The position numbers were made by a program, and so were the translations under genes. Below, in pieces: positions 30,871-39,803 of a stretch of 64,000 nt of DNA. Location of the stretch: the NCBI GenBank assembly GCA_022563195.1, contig JADFNV010000015.1, positions 657 to 64,656 of the forward strand, read 5' to 3'. The notes under the pieces were generated by a model. The model saw only the letters and a program-made list of their open reading frames with translations. It did not search any database and was not told the DNA's origin. Within the stretch, counting starts at the first letter, position 1. Every line of letters starts with the position of its first letter. This DNA comes from Pseudomonadota bacterium. GTDB taxonomy: Bacteria; Pseudomonadota; Gammaproteobacteria; Steroidobacterales; Woeseiaceae.

Positions 30871-31929
30871 CTATTGGGTTAGCGCTTTTCTTAATAATCG
30901 GGCTGTAATGTCGACAACCGGCACTACCCGGTCATACGCCATGCGCGTCGGACCAATGACACCCAGCACTCCTATCGTGTCGTCGTCGAAATGATAGGGT
31001 GCGGTTACGACGCTGCAATTATCCAGAATCTTGTATCCCGATTCTTCACCGATAAAAATCTGTACGCCGTCCGCATTGATACTGCGATCGAGCAAATCGA
31101 GCATCATGCGTTTGTGAGAAAATGCCTCGAACAAGCGCCGCAACGTGTCGACATCAGATAGCTCGGCAAAATCCATTAGATTGGTTTCGCCCGCGAGTAC
31201 GAAATCGGCGGTGGAACTCGTGGCTCCCTCCATCGCAGATTGCGCGACCGAGATAATCTCGCGCATCGCTTGATTCATTGAATGGCGTGTTTTGTCGAGA
31301 TCTTCAATAATGCGAGCTCGAACATGCACCATCTCGATGCCGGCGTAGTGATCATTAATGAAATTTGCAGCCTGCTGCAATTCAGAGGAGGAATAATCAC
31401 GATCCGTGTGCAGGATTTTGTTTTGCACCTCGCGATCATTGATTACGAGGATGGTGAGAATGCGATTTTCTGACAGCGGCAGAAACTCTATTTGCCGTAA
31501 TGCTGTGTGCTGGCCCCTTGGAACGGTCACAACACCTGCCAGGCTCGTAATTTCCGACAGCATGCTCGACACAGACGCCACTAACGCACCGGCATCATCC
31601 GCTTTGCGGCGAATTTGTGTTCGCAACATGTCGATATCGCCGTCATTTGGCTGGCGGAAACGGACCAGCGTATCAACGAATAAGCGATAACCCTTGGCTG
31701 TGGGTATGCGCCCGGCTGATGTATGAGGTGCCGAGACCAGCCCCATATCTTCGAGGTCCGACATGACATTGCGGATCGTGGCCGGGCTCAGATCCAGACC
31801 CGGATCTTTGGACAGCGTTCGCGAACCGACGGGCTGCCCATCGCTGATATAGCGCTGGATCAAGACGCGCAACAGGTGTTGTGCGCGATCATTAGGTAAA
31901 GAACTGATTGCTTCTGCAGACATTCGCAA
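30871..31929 (-). CDS. hrcA: heat-inducible transcription repressor HrcA
   Basis: HrcA represses chaperone operons by binding CIRCE. The N-terminal winged helix (RAQHLLRVLIQRYISDGQPVGSRTL, in parts; SPATIRNVMSDLEDMGL near residue 50) and the GAF-like and C-terminal GVLGVIGPTRMAYDRVVP parts are recognisable. Length is 352 aa. No CIRCE-like TTAGCACTC-N9-GAGTGCTAA was found in its own upstream region or before grpE/dnaK, so its targets in this genome (e.g. groESL) probably lie elsewhere. Confidence 0.97.
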   Translation of the reverse strand: MRMSAEAISSLPNDRAQHLLRVLIQRYISDGQPVGSRTLSKDPGLDLSPATIRNVMSDLEDMGLVSAPHTSAGRIPTAKGYRLFVDTLVRFRQPNDGDIDMLRTQIRRKADDAGALVASVSSMLSEITSLAGVVTVPRGQHTALRQIEFLPLSENRILTILVINDREVQNKILHTDRDYSSSELQQAANFINDHYAGIEMVHVRARIIEDLDKTRHSMNQAMREIISVAQSAMEGATSSTADFVLAGETNLMDFAELSDVDTLRRLFEAFSHKRMMLDLLDRSINADGVQIFIGEESGYKILDNCSVVTAPYHFDDDTIGVLGVIGPTRMAYDRVVPVVDITARLLRKALTQ

Positions 31930-32074
31930 GAAATACCAAAAATTCGCAAGCGGCTCGCTATGTTAGTGTATCTGTCGACACGCTAGCAATGGCTTGGCGA
32001 TCGGTCAAGGGTTTGTGACCATAGACCCCCAGCGTGCAACCAGAGCAACAAATTCCAGAGCGAGCAGGCAGTCC

Positions 32075-32968
32075 ATGGGCAGTGACTTTCAGAAGGTGGC
32101 GGTACTAGGACGCCACGATGATCCGCGCGTCGCGGAACCGATGACATTGCTTGTCCGCCATTTAACTAAAGCTGGGATCGAAGTGTTCGCAGCGGACGAT
32201 ATGACTATCGATCTGCCCGTTAAACGTATCGCCGAGTCGGAATTGGCCGTCAATGCTGACCTGATGATCGCAATCGGCGGTGACGGCACGATGCTTTATG
32301 CAGCTAAGCTCTCTCGTCGCGGTGATATTCCGCTGCTAGGCGTCAACCGTGGTCGACTTGGATTTCTTGCCGACGTCTCTCCCGACGAGATGCTTACGAG
32401 CGTCGATCACATCCTGGGTGGCAACTACACCTGCGAGTCACGTCTCTTGCTGAATGCACACCTGACCAGGGCCGATGGAAGCACCGTGGCAGCTACCGCG
32501 TTCAACGATGTCGTATTGCAGCGTCGTGAGACCGGTCGAATGATTGATCTGGTGACCAGCATCGCCGGCAAATACGTCAATACTCACTCGGGCGATGGCC
32601 TGATTGTCGCAACGCCGACCGGATCCACTGCCTACGCACTCAGTTGCGGCGGGCCGATTATCGAACCCCAGCTCGACGCTGTCGTCGTCGTGCCAATTTG
32701 CCCGCATACGCTAACGGATCGACCCATCGTTGTCGCAGCAAGCCAAACGATCGAGATCAGGCTGCTGCGACGCGAAGATACCGGCGCCGAGGTAGCGATC
32801 GACGGTAACACCATCGGTGCGATCGAGCCCGACGACGTCATTACCGTCAGCGCGGCTGACAATCGTATTCAGCTGATACATCCTCCCGGCCACGACTTCT
32901 TCGGCATATTGCGCTCGAAATTGTATTGGGGACGTGACAGTCGCCAGCGTGACGAGCGGACGGACTAG
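32075..32968 (+). CDS. nadK: NAD kinase
   Basis: NadK phosphorylates NAD to NADP. The start MGSDFQKVAVLGRH was chosen; the 27 residues upstream are not conserved. The ATP/NAD motif IAIGGDGTMLYAA is near residue 64, NRGRLGFLADV follows, and the glycine-rich region THSGDGLIVATPTGSTAYALS is near residue 170 (given in shorter form: TPTGSTAYALSCGGP). Length is 297 aa. It is transcribed divergently from hrcA and is followed by recN after 3 bases. Confidence 0.97.
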   Translation: MGSDFQKVAVLGRHDDPRVAEPMTLLVRHLTKAGIEVFAADDMTIDLPVKRIAESELAVNADLMIAIGGDGTMLYAAKLSRRGDIPLLGVNRGRLGFLADVSPDEMLTSVDHILGGNYTCESRLLLNAHLTRADGSTVAATAFNDVVLQRRETGRMIDLVTSIAGKYVNTHSGDGLIVATPTGSTAYALSCGGPIIEPQLDAVVVVPICPHTLTDRPIVVAASQTIEIRLLRREDTGAEVAIDGNTIGAIEPDDVITVSAADNRIQLIHPPGHDFFGILRSKLYWGRDSRQRDERTD

Positions 32969-32971
32969 GCA

Positions 32972-34654
32972 ATGCTTACACGCCTTCAGGTACGGGACTT
33001 CGCCATTATCGACCGCATTGCTGTCGAATTCGGTGCAGGCATGACGGTACTCACGGGCGAAACCGGCGCTGGAAAATCTATCCTTGTCGACGCCCTGGGT
33101 CTCGTGCTCGGTGAACGGGGCAGCAGCCAGCTTGTCAGAAGTGGCGCAAAGCGCGCCGAGTTCTGTGCGGAATTTGATGTATCGGGCATGGCGGATGTAC
33201 GCAGCTGGCTCGAAGAACACGCGCTCGACCAGGATAGTGAATGCCTGTTGCGACGGGTCGTCAATGCAGATGGACGATCGCGCGCCTTCATCAATGGCAA
33301 CGCCGTGACGCTGCAGCAGCTAAAACTGCTGGGCGAATTGCTGCTTGATATTCACGGGCAACAATTTCATCAATCTCTCGGCCGGCGACCCGTGCAACGG
33401 GACCTGCTGGATCATTTCGGCAAATTATTGGAACCGCGGAGAGAGACAGAATTAGCGTACGCACGGTGGCGATCATTATCGGACAGCTTGCAACAACTTC
33501 AGGCGGCCGAGGCCGATCGCGCGTCGCGGCTCGACTTGCTCGAATTCCAACTCTCGGAGTTGGACGTACTTGGCGTTACCGCAGCGGAACTCGCCGAACT
33601 AGGGTCAGACAGGCAAAGGCTCAGGCATAGTGGCCGCCTGGCAGAAGGCGTGACTGCGGCTCTCAACAAGCTGTCAGACGACGAAACCGGCAACGCGAAT
33701 ACCTTGCTAGCCGACGCTGCTCGAAGTGTAGCGGCGCTAACTGAGTTCGACAGCGAACTCGAACCCGTGCTCGAGTTGCTGGCAGGCGCCGGGATTCAGA
33801 TCGCGGAGGCAAGCGATACGCTGCATCGCTACGGTGAGTCCATTGACATGGATCCGAATCAATTGAATTGGGTAGAGGAACGCCTCGACTCGATTCAATC
33901 GATTGCCCGAAAACACCGCGTTTCGGGCGACGAGCTACCGGCGCTTTGTGACAGGCTAAGAGTCGAACACGATGCAATCAGTCACGCTGAAGAGCGTGGC
34001 AGAGCGCTGCAGGAAGAAGTTACATCGGCAAAATCCGCCTACCGTGACCTGGCCGAAAGTCTCTCCGAAAACCGCAAAAATGCAGCCAAGAGGTTTTCTG
34101 CCGCCGTGACCGCAGCGATGGATGGATTGGGTATGCACGGTGGTGTTTTCAGAGTCGCCATCAGCAGCCTGCCTGCCGAAGAGGCGCGCCCATGGGGAAT
34201 TGATGACATTGAGTTCCTCATCAGCGCCAATCCCGGGCATCCGCCAATGCCACTGTCACGCGTGGCATCTGGCGGCGAGCTCTCGCGTATGAGCCTTGCT
34301 ATCCAGGTTATCGCCAGCGACGGCAGCGCTATCCCGACGATGGTGTTTGACGAGATCGACAGCGGCGTGGGCGGCAGTGTTGCCGAGATGGTCGGCCGGC
34401 GATTGCGGGAGCTCGGAGCGCAACGTCAGGTTTTGTGTGTCACTCATCTCGCGCAGGTTGCGAGCCTCGCTGACCACCACTTTCGCATCAGCAAAGTCAC
34501 CGACGGCAAGGCTACACGCACTGGTGTCAATGCGCTGGGCAACGACGAACGCATTGAAGAGGTAGCCCGCATGCTCGGCGGCGTGGACATTACACAAAAA
34601 ACCATTGCACACGCGGCGGAGATGCTGGCCGAGGCCACGAGAAAGCAGGCTTAG
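32972..34654 (+). CDS. recN: DNA repair protein RecN
   Basis: RecN is an SMC-like ATPase for double-strand break repair. Walker A is GETGAGKSILVDALG near residue 29, a long coiled coil occupies the middle (about 150-370), the ABC signature is in RVASGGELSRMSLA and Walker B in TMVFDEIDSGVGG. Length is 560 aa. The gene is only 3 bases behind nadK, so any LexA control would have to act upstream of nadK; no LexA box was recognised. Confidence 0.98.
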   Translation: MLTRLQVRDFAIIDRIAVEFGAGMTVLTGETGAGKSILVDALGLVLGERGSSQLVRSGAKRAEFCAEFDVSGMADVRSWLEEHALDQDSECLLRRVVNADGRSRAFINGNAVTLQQLKLLGELLLDIHGQQFHQSLGRRPVQRDLLDHFGKLLEPRRETELAYARWRSLSDSLQQLQAAEADRASRLDLLEFQLSELDVLGVTAAELAELGSDRQRLRHSGRLAEGVTAALNKLSDDETGNANTLLADAARSVAALTEFDSELEPVLELLAGAGIQIAEASDTLHRYGESIDMDPNQLNWVEERLDSIQSIARKHRVSGDELPALCDRLRVEHDAISHAEERGRALQEEVTSAKSAYRDLAESLSENRKNAAKRFSAAVTAAMDGLGMHGGVFRVAISSLPAEEARPWGIDDIEFLISANPGHPPMPLSRVASGGELSRMSLAIQVIASDGSAIPTMVFDEIDSGVGGSVAEMVGRRLRELGAQRQVLCVTHLAQVASLADHHFRISKVTDGKATRTGVNALGNDERIEEVARMLGGVDITQKTIAHAAEMLAEATRKQA

Positions 34655-35058
34655 TCCTTAATTGGCTTTACGTACAGCACGAGGCTGTGATCCAACAATT
34701 CGTAGCCGTGGCTTTTTGCCATTTCTCTCTGCAGTCGCTCAATCTCTTCATTGACGAATTCGACGATATCGCCTGTTTCGATGCACACCATATGATCGTG
34801 ATGTTGACCGCTGTCGAGTTCAAAAACCGAGTGCCTGCCCTCGAAATTATGGCGCGAAACAAGCCCTGCGGACTCGAACTGTGTCAGCACCCGATACACA
34901 GTCGCCAGACCGATATCCTCGCCTGCCGCGAGCAATTCCTTGTACAGGTCCTCGGCACTGAGATGCCGCTGAGCCGAATCCTCGAAAACCGCCAGAATCT
35001 TGAGGCGAGGCAGGGTGACTTTCAGCCCTGCTTTACGTAATTCCTGGCGTTGTTCCAT
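34651..35058 (-). CDS. fur: ferric uptake regulator Fur
   Basis: Fur is an iron-responsive repressor. The winged helix lies at residues 1-80 (ATVYRVLTQFESAGLVSRHNF in parts) and the metal site HHDHMVCIETGDIVEF near residue 87. The structural-zinc CxxC of E. coli Fur is absent (CIETGD), as in the Pseudomonas type. Length is 135 aa. It is divergent from bamE and overlaps the recN stop by 4 bases tail to tail. The fur-bamE divergent pair is conserved in gammaproteobacteria. Confidence 0.97.
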   Translation of the reverse strand: MEQRQELRKAGLKVTLPRLKILAVFEDSAQRHLSAEDLYKELLAAGEDIGLATVYRVLTQFESAGLVSRHNFEGRHSVFELDSGQHHDHMVCIETGDIVEFVNEEIERLQREMAKSHGYELLDHSLVLYVKPIKD

Positions 35059-35228
35059 GAATGGAGTCTCTGCAGAAATGAATGCCGAATCAATTCAGCT
35101 TTTGCACCGTTTGGCAAGAAGGTATGATGCGCGGCTATTATGCCGCAGTTAGCAGTTCGCCTCTACCGCTGAACTACCCTAACGCGACGAAACCTGAGCG
35201 GACACTGGTTGTCCAACCCAAATTGGCT

Positions 35229-35555
35229 ATGTTTAAAATTCTACTCATGTCCCTGATCGTTTCTGCATTGGCCCTGTCCGGCGGCTGCGTTTATCGAGCG
35301 AATATCTCGCAAGGCAACCTGATCGAACAGGACGACCTGGACCAGGCTGAGGTCGGCATGACGCGCGTCCAGATACGATTTCTCCTGGGTACACCTATGA
35401 TCGACGATCCCTTCCACAAGGATCGTTGGGATTATATCTACTATCTCAAGATCGGCCGCGATGACGCGACCTTCAAGCGCTGGGTCTCAATTCTGTTTGA
35501 GAATGATATTGTCATCGAAATTCGCCAGGACCAGGAACTCGCTCCCGGTCTATAG
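35229..35555 (+). CDS. bamE: outer membrane protein assembly factor BamE (SmpA/OmlA)
   Basis: BamE is a small lipoprotein of the BAM complex that inserts beta-barrel proteins. I chose MFKILLMSLIVSALALSGGC, a lipoprotein signal with Cys at about residue 20; the longer track ORF has no such signal. The signature VGMTRVQIRFLLGTPMIDDP and the later WDYIYY are family-typical. Length from this start is 108 aa. Convergent rnfH follows after 2 bases. Confidence 0.96.
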   Translation: MFKILLMSLIVSALALSGGCVYRANISQGNLIEQDDLDQAEVGMTRVQIRFLLGTPMIDDPFHKDRWDYIYYLKIGRDDATFKRWVSILFENDIVIEIRQDQELAPGL

Positions 35556-35557
35556 AC

Positions 35558-35863
35558 TTAATCGCTAGCATTACTCATCGTGCGGCCTGCCAGCGCCAGT
35601 TGACGCCGCGCCTCGCGCGGGTCGATTTTCAGTTGCCGATAGACCTCGACCCGGTCGCCGTCTCTGAGGCGATAGCTGCGGTCCACGATGCTTCCCCAGA
35701 CTCCGACCGGACAGTCCTGCTGGTGTGCGTCGGATGCTTGATCAAAAATGCCCGATTGTGCAATCGCATCGGCAACGGTTGCCCCTGCTTCCAGTGACAC
35801 CGTCAGCAGCGGCTGCGAATCCTGCAGCGCGAATATAAGCTCTACCGTGATTTTATTACTCAA
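35558..35863 (-). CDS. rnfH: RnfH family protein
   Basis: This 101-aa protein of ubiquitin-like/beta-grasp type contains the core ITVELIFALQDSQPLLTVSL and RDGDRVEVYRQLKIDPREARRQ (in parts), typical of RnfH/YfjF. Its biochemical role is unsettled. It overlaps the ratA stop by 8 bases and shares the standard ratA-rnfH-bamE locus. Confidence 0.93.
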   Translation of the reverse strand: MSNKITVELIFALQDSQPLLTVSLEAGATVADAIAQSGIFDQASDAHQQDCPVGVWGSIVDRSYRLRDGDRVEVYRQLKIDPREARRQLALAGRTMSNASD

Positions 35864-36308
35864 TTCCGCCCCTCGACTCGCCGAAAGTCACGTCGGCCCT
35901 GCGTGTAAATGCATCTATGAGGGTGTTGCATATTTCCTCGAAAAAAGATCCAAACATCAAGTCGACGACGCGATTGGCGAATTCGAACTCGAGTTCCAGC
36001 GCGACTTTGCAACCCGCATCACCGAGTTGCGTGAATTTCCACCCGCCGGACAGGTGTCGAAACGGGCCGCCGACCAATTCGATGTCAATTTCCTGACCGG
36101 CACGAGATGTGTTTCGCGTTCGAAAATGTTTGCTAACAGAGCCACGATGTAATTCGAGAGTGGCTTCGACCACATTTTCCTGTCGAAAGTGAACGACGGC
36201 GTCGCGACACCAGGGCAGAAACTCGGGGTAGGCCTCGATATCATCGACCAGTGAGAACATCTCGCCGACAGAGTATGCGACCAGGGCGCTTCGGCTTACC
36301 TTTCGCAT
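35856..36308 (-). CDS. ratA: type II toxin-antitoxin system RatA family toxin / coenzyme Q-binding protein
   Basis: The 150-aa START/SRPBCC-fold protein begins MRKVSRSALVAYSVGEMFSLV with FLPWCRDA, typical of RatA/YfjG and related COQ10-like proteins. In E. coli RatA was reported to block 70S formation; relatives bind quinone, and here the role cannot be decided. It lies next to rnfH, its constant partner, and upstream toward smpB an NSS transporter gene is inserted. Confidence 0.92.
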   Translation of the reverse strand: MRKVSRSALVAYSVGEMFSLVDDIEAYPEFLPWCRDAVVHFRQENVVEATLELHRGSVSKHFRTRNTSRAGQEIDIELVGGPFRHLSGGWKFTQLGDAGCKVALELEFEFANRVVDLMFGSFFEEICNTLIDAFTRRADVTFGESRGGIE

Positions 36309-36338
36309 GAGCGCTGCGGCACCGGAAACCTGACTCGC

Positions 36339-37730
36339 TCAAGTCAGCTCGGGCAACAGCCCTACAGCCTTGAGGAACACAAATATGATGCCTACCGGTG
36401 CAACGAAGCGCACCAGTACTCGCCAGAGCTTGTATGTCGAACCGGCGCCGCCAAGCTCTTCTGCCGTTGAGTTGCGACACATGACCCAACCTGCGAACAC
36501 CGTGATAAATACACCGCCGAGCGGCAACATGATGTTGCTGGTCAGGTAATCAACGTTGTCAAATATTGTGCCCCTGTAAAAAGTGAAGTTCGAGAGCACA
36601 TTGAAAGACAAGACGGAACCGATGCCCAGCGCCCAAATCAGCACTCCGATTACGACGGCCGCCTCGGCACGAGTCCGATTTAAGTGTTCAACATACCAGG
36701 CGACAGCGGGCTCCATCAGACCGATCGCCGAAGTCCATGCCGCGAATGCGAGTAACAAAAAGAATATGGTCGAGAAAAATGCACCGCCGGTCATTTGGCC
36801 GAAGGCTACCGGCAGTGTGCCGAAGACGAGACCCGGACCGTCTGCCGGGTCAAGGCCAAACTTGAAGACGATAGGGAATATCACCAGCGCGGCAAGGATC
36901 GCGATCAAAGTATCAGCCGTTACCACCGCAACGGATGTTCCATTAATCGATGTATCGTCGGGCAGGTAGGCTCCATAGGCCATGACTGCGCCCATGCCGA
37001 TCGACAAGGTAAAAAATGCGTGGCCCAGAGCGATGAGCACACTGTCCCAGGTCAGCTTGCTGAAGTCGGGCGTAAACAGGAATGCGACTCCTTCACCAAA
37101 ATGACCAGACGTAACTGAGTAACCCAGCAGCACCAGCATCAGTACGATCAGTGCCGGAACCATGATACGCACAGCCTTTTCCAACCCCCGCTCGACACCG
37201 CGAGCCACGACGAATATCGTCAGGCCCATAAACAGCGTGTGACTGAATCCAACCAGTTTCCAGTTGCCGACGAATGCGCCGAAATGGTCGCCTATCTCAC
37301 TCGCACTCGCGCCCGAGAAAATGCCCGATGCGCTCTTAAAGACATAGGCCAGCGTCCAGCCCGCAATCACACTGTAGTACGAAAGAATCAGGATTCCGGC
37401 AATCACACCCATACCGCCGACCCATTGCCAATTGCGTGAACCGCCCTCTTCCTGGCCCAGTAAAGCCATCGTCGCGACTGGATTGCGCCGACCGCGTCGA
37501 CCGATCAGGATCTCCGACATCATCACGGGCATGCCGATCAACACGACACAGAACAGGTATACAAAGACAAATGCACCGCCACCGTTTTCCCCGGCGATGT
37601 ACGGAAACTTCCAGATATTGCCCAGACCAACGGCCGAACCTGTCACCGCAAGGATGAATGCCGTCCTCGACGACCAGAAACCATGCAGCGAGGTGCGTTT
37701 TGGTGAATCGGTAGCCTGACTATTCGGCAT
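36339..37730 (-). CDS. sodium-dependent transporter, NSS (SNF) family
   Basis: This is a secondary Na+ symporter of the neurotransmitter:sodium symporter family, probably for an amino acid. The start MPNSQATDSPKRTSLHGFWS was chosen; the 68 upstream residues are not conserved. The family signature SAVGLGNIWKFPYIAGENGG (TM1) is near residue 33, followed by about 10-11 more spans. Length is 463 aa, near LeuT/MhsT size. Substrate cannot be read from sequence. It separates ratA from smpB, which are adjacent in many relatives. Confidence 0.95.
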   Translation of the reverse strand: MPNSQATDSPKRTSLHGFWSSRTAFILAVTGSAVGLGNIWKFPYIAGENGGGAFVFVYLFCVVLIGMPVMMSEILIGRRGRRNPVATMALLGQEEGGSRNWQWVGGMGVIAGILILSYYSVIAGWTLAYVFKSASGIFSGASASEIGDHFGAFVGNWKLVGFSHTLFMGLTIFVVARGVERGLEKAVRIMVPALIVLMLVLLGYSVTSGHFGEGVAFLFTPDFSKLTWDSVLIALGHAFFTLSIGMGAVMAYGAYLPDDTSINGTSVAVVTADTLIAILAALVIFPIVFKFGLDPADGPGLVFGTLPVAFGQMTGGAFFSTIFFLLLAFAAWTSAIGLMEPAVAWYVEHLNRTRAEAAVVIGVLIWALGIGSVLSFNVLSNFTFYRGTIFDNVDYLTSNIMLPLGGVFITVFAGWVMCRNSTAEELGGAGSTYKLWRVLVRFVAPVGIIFVFLKAVGLLPELT

Positions 37731-37884
37731 TATTATTCTCTCAGGGCAGACGAAGCCTGAGATTCTCATACAAAACCAGTACACAGACAACAGGGTAGTC
37801 AATGGCATGTCGATGGAAATGAGCTTATGTGCACCAAGAAGACCGTATAATCGCGGGCCCGCATTCGAGCCGTGACACGAATCA

Positions 37885-38358
37885 ATGAGTGCCAACAAGT
37901 CGAACAAGCCCCAAAGCAAAGTTATCGCCGTCAACAGGAAGGCGCGGCATAACTATTTCATTGAAGATACGATTGAGGCCGGCCTCGTGCTCGAGGGTTG
38001 GGAGGCCAAGAGTTTGCGCGCGGGCCGCGCGCAACTGACCGAAAGTTACGTCACCATTCGAAATGGAGAAGCCTGGCTCATCGGCGCGCACCTCTCGCCG
38101 CTCCATACCGCGTCTTCCCACGTCAAGGCCGACCCAAGCCGTTCGCGCAAACTGCTGTTGCACCGCTTGCAGTTGGATCGCCTGATAGGCGCGGTCGAAC
38201 GCAAAGGCTACACGCTTGTGCCGCTCGATCTGCACTGGCACAAGGGACGCGCCAAGCTTGAGTTCGGTCTCGCCAAGGGCAAGAAACAACACGACAAACG
38301 AGCGGCAAGCAAGGACAGGGATTGGCAGCGCCAAAAGGCAAGAATTCTAAAACAATAG
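37885..38358 (+). CDS. smpB: SsrA-binding protein SmpB
   Basis: SmpB binds tmRNA and takes it to stalled ribosomes for trans-translation. The 157-aa protein has the conserved start region [20 protein letters not shown] with [13 protein letters not shown] and the lysine-rich C-terminal tail ([20 protein letters not shown]) that occupies the empty mRNA channel. The tmRNA gene ssrA lies 140 bases downstream on the same strand, the classical pairing. Confidence 0.98.
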   Translation: MSANKSNKPQSKVIAVNRKARHNYFIEDTIEAGLVLEGWEAKSLRAGRAQLTESYVTIRNGEAWLIGAHLSPLHTASSHVKADPSRSRKLLLHRLQLDRLIGAVERKGYTLVPLDLHWHKGRAKLEFGLAKGKKQHDKRAASKDRDWQRQKARILKQ

Positions 38359-38432
38359 TAGTTTATTCAATCATTTATTAGATATTTTTAATCTAATTCA
38401 TTACCTTTGTGACGAATGCCTGGCACCAAGTT

Positions 38433-38457
38433 TGTGCGCCCGATGTGCGCTGTGCGC
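38433..38457 (+). repeat. three TGTGCGC direct repeats before the ssrA promoter
   Basis: TGTGCGC occurs at 38,433, 38,444 and 38,451, the last two in tandem, ending one base before the ssrA -35 box. This position suits an activator or UP-like site, but the role is inferred only. Confidence 0.4.
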
Positions 38458-38458
38458 A

Positions 38459-38486
38459 TTGTTTTTCGACGAGAAGGTCATAAACT
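38459..38486 (+). promoter_or_regulatory. sigma-70 promoter of ssrA
   Basis: TTGTTT and TAAACT are separated by 16 bases; the mature tmRNA 5' end lies 13 bases after the -10 box. The fit in spacing and position makes this the likely tmRNA promoter. Confidence 0.6.
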
Positions 38487-38498
38487 ATGGCCAACACG

Positions 38499-38859
38499 GG
38501 GGGTGACATGGCTTCGACGTGGGTCGCGACACTCTGAGTGCATGCCGAGGAACAGACTACCTCGTTAATCCAGCTGTAAAACCTATAGTTGCCAACGACG
38601 ACAACTACGCACTAGCTGCTTAAAAACCAGTTTAGCGCCCTCTGACCAAATGTGCCTGTGCGTTCGGGGTTCAGGGGTCACCGACACGGGACCGCGGCAA
38701 GGGTGTGTTCAGGGCCCAAACCGTTAAATCCTTCCTGAGCTGGCTATGAGTCTTCCCTGCCCGTCGGGTAGCCCATAGTGAGATTAAAGACGGAATAAGC
38801 ATGTAGATCTTGGGGCAGAGGGCTTGCGGACGTGGGTTCGATTCCCACCACCTCCACCA
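38499..38859 (+). ncRNA. ssrA: transfer-messenger RNA (tmRNA)
   Basis: tmRNA rescues stalled ribosomes and tags the nascent protein for degradation. The 5' end GGGGGTGACATGGCTTCGACG pairs through GGGGGTG with CACCTCC before the encoded CCA, and the T-arm GGGTTCGATTCCC is present. The tag reading frame (38,591-38,623) resumes at GCC and encodes ANDDNYALAA then TAA, the standard proteobacterial type. The gene lies 140 bases after smpB. Its 3' end is a classical integration site, and gene remnants follow. Confidence 0.98.
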
Positions 38860-38863
38860 ATTG

Positions 38864-38911
38864 TTGTGGTTTTTCAGTAACTTACAGATGAGTTACTGAG
38901 AGACCCCACAA
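38864..38911 (+). terminator. hairpin downstream of ssrA
   Basis: An inner 8-bp stem CAGTAACT/AGTTACTG with an 8-base loop is enclosed by TTGTGG/CCACAA. It starts 5 bases after the tmRNA CCA end, as expected for a terminator or 3'-processing structure. A T-run (GGTTTTT) sits on the 5' side, not the 3' side, so efficiency is uncertain. Confidence 0.5.
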
Positions 38912-39005
38912 CCAACCCTCCAATCGCTCTGCTTGTGCGATCTTCTTCTATGCGGGCGGCAAACCAAGCGCATTGCGCAAACTCTCGTCGAATGTCGAAA
39001 ATGCT

Positions 39006-39803
39006 TCAAAGGCTTCGGAAAGGTATTCTTGACCTACGTGCGATTGGAACTTCAGTGACCTGCGCTGCTGCACGAGCCGACAACGCTTGGTTGACGCACG
39101 GGCCAACTATGCATTCTTCGATCGAAGGAAGATGGAAAAGCACATGAGGAAACACAGAGATGCGCCCTGGTCTGAACTTGATGCAAGGGTCTCCATCAAT
39201 TATTCGGGGCGATACCAATCGCCATTCTTGCTCGTGAGCGTATGCGGAGTGTTTCAATACCGGCGTTAGTGTATCCATCGCTTGCTCCAGATCGGCTCGG
39301 AGCCCAGTCAGTGATGATGGCTCGTCGGAAATCTCCCCGCGCAAGAATCTCCCGATCTCATCGTCATTTAGACTGTTCATGTATCGGAATCCTTCGATAC
39401 TGTTCCTGATTACTTCGTCAACAAGCCTAAATTGCTCTTCACCCTCGTACTCACATTTCACCAACCTCAACGGAGCCTTTATTAGGCTGACTTCCTCTTT
39501 GGCCGCTTCACGAAGATCGGTAGGTGAGAAGCCAATGCTATACCCGCCATCCTTTGGGCAATATCCCTGCCACTGACTCAGTACGTCCCCGACAGCCGAA
39601 AATGACACGACGTAGTAATCACCTTGATGCTCATGAAGGTCCTTAGGAGATTTCTGCAGATACCTAAGGTAGAGCGACTCATTCTCGTCGTCCGCATCAA
39701 CGGCGAATTGCTCCTGCCTTCCAATAAACAACTCTTGAGCGTAAATGTACTCAGATGCGTCGTTGAGATACCTGATATTCGTCGCGAACTTGCGCGATAA
39801 TAC
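39006..39803 (-). pseudogene. DUF2971 family protein, 5'-truncated
   Basis: The protein matches DUF2971: FATNIRYLNDASEYIYAQEL, then VVSFSAVGDVLSQWQGYCP with GGYSIGF, and the usual end EECIVGPCVN...IARRSRIPFRSL. The track begins at a TTG inside the gene; in frame, the conserved part extends 5' to about 39,795, where it stops at a TAA ten codons earlier. About 20 N-terminal residues (the HYT-type motif) are missing, and the 3' end of a cytochrome gene lies there instead. DUF2971 genes are frequent on mobile and defence islands; the function is unknown. Between ssrA and this gene no other gene is seen. Confidence 0.8.

Noticed and set aside
31930-32074. CIRCE-like symmetry TTAGTGTAT...ACGCTAGC upstream of hrcA
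   Set aside because: Arms do not match TTAGCACTC/GAGTGCTAA and are not well paired.
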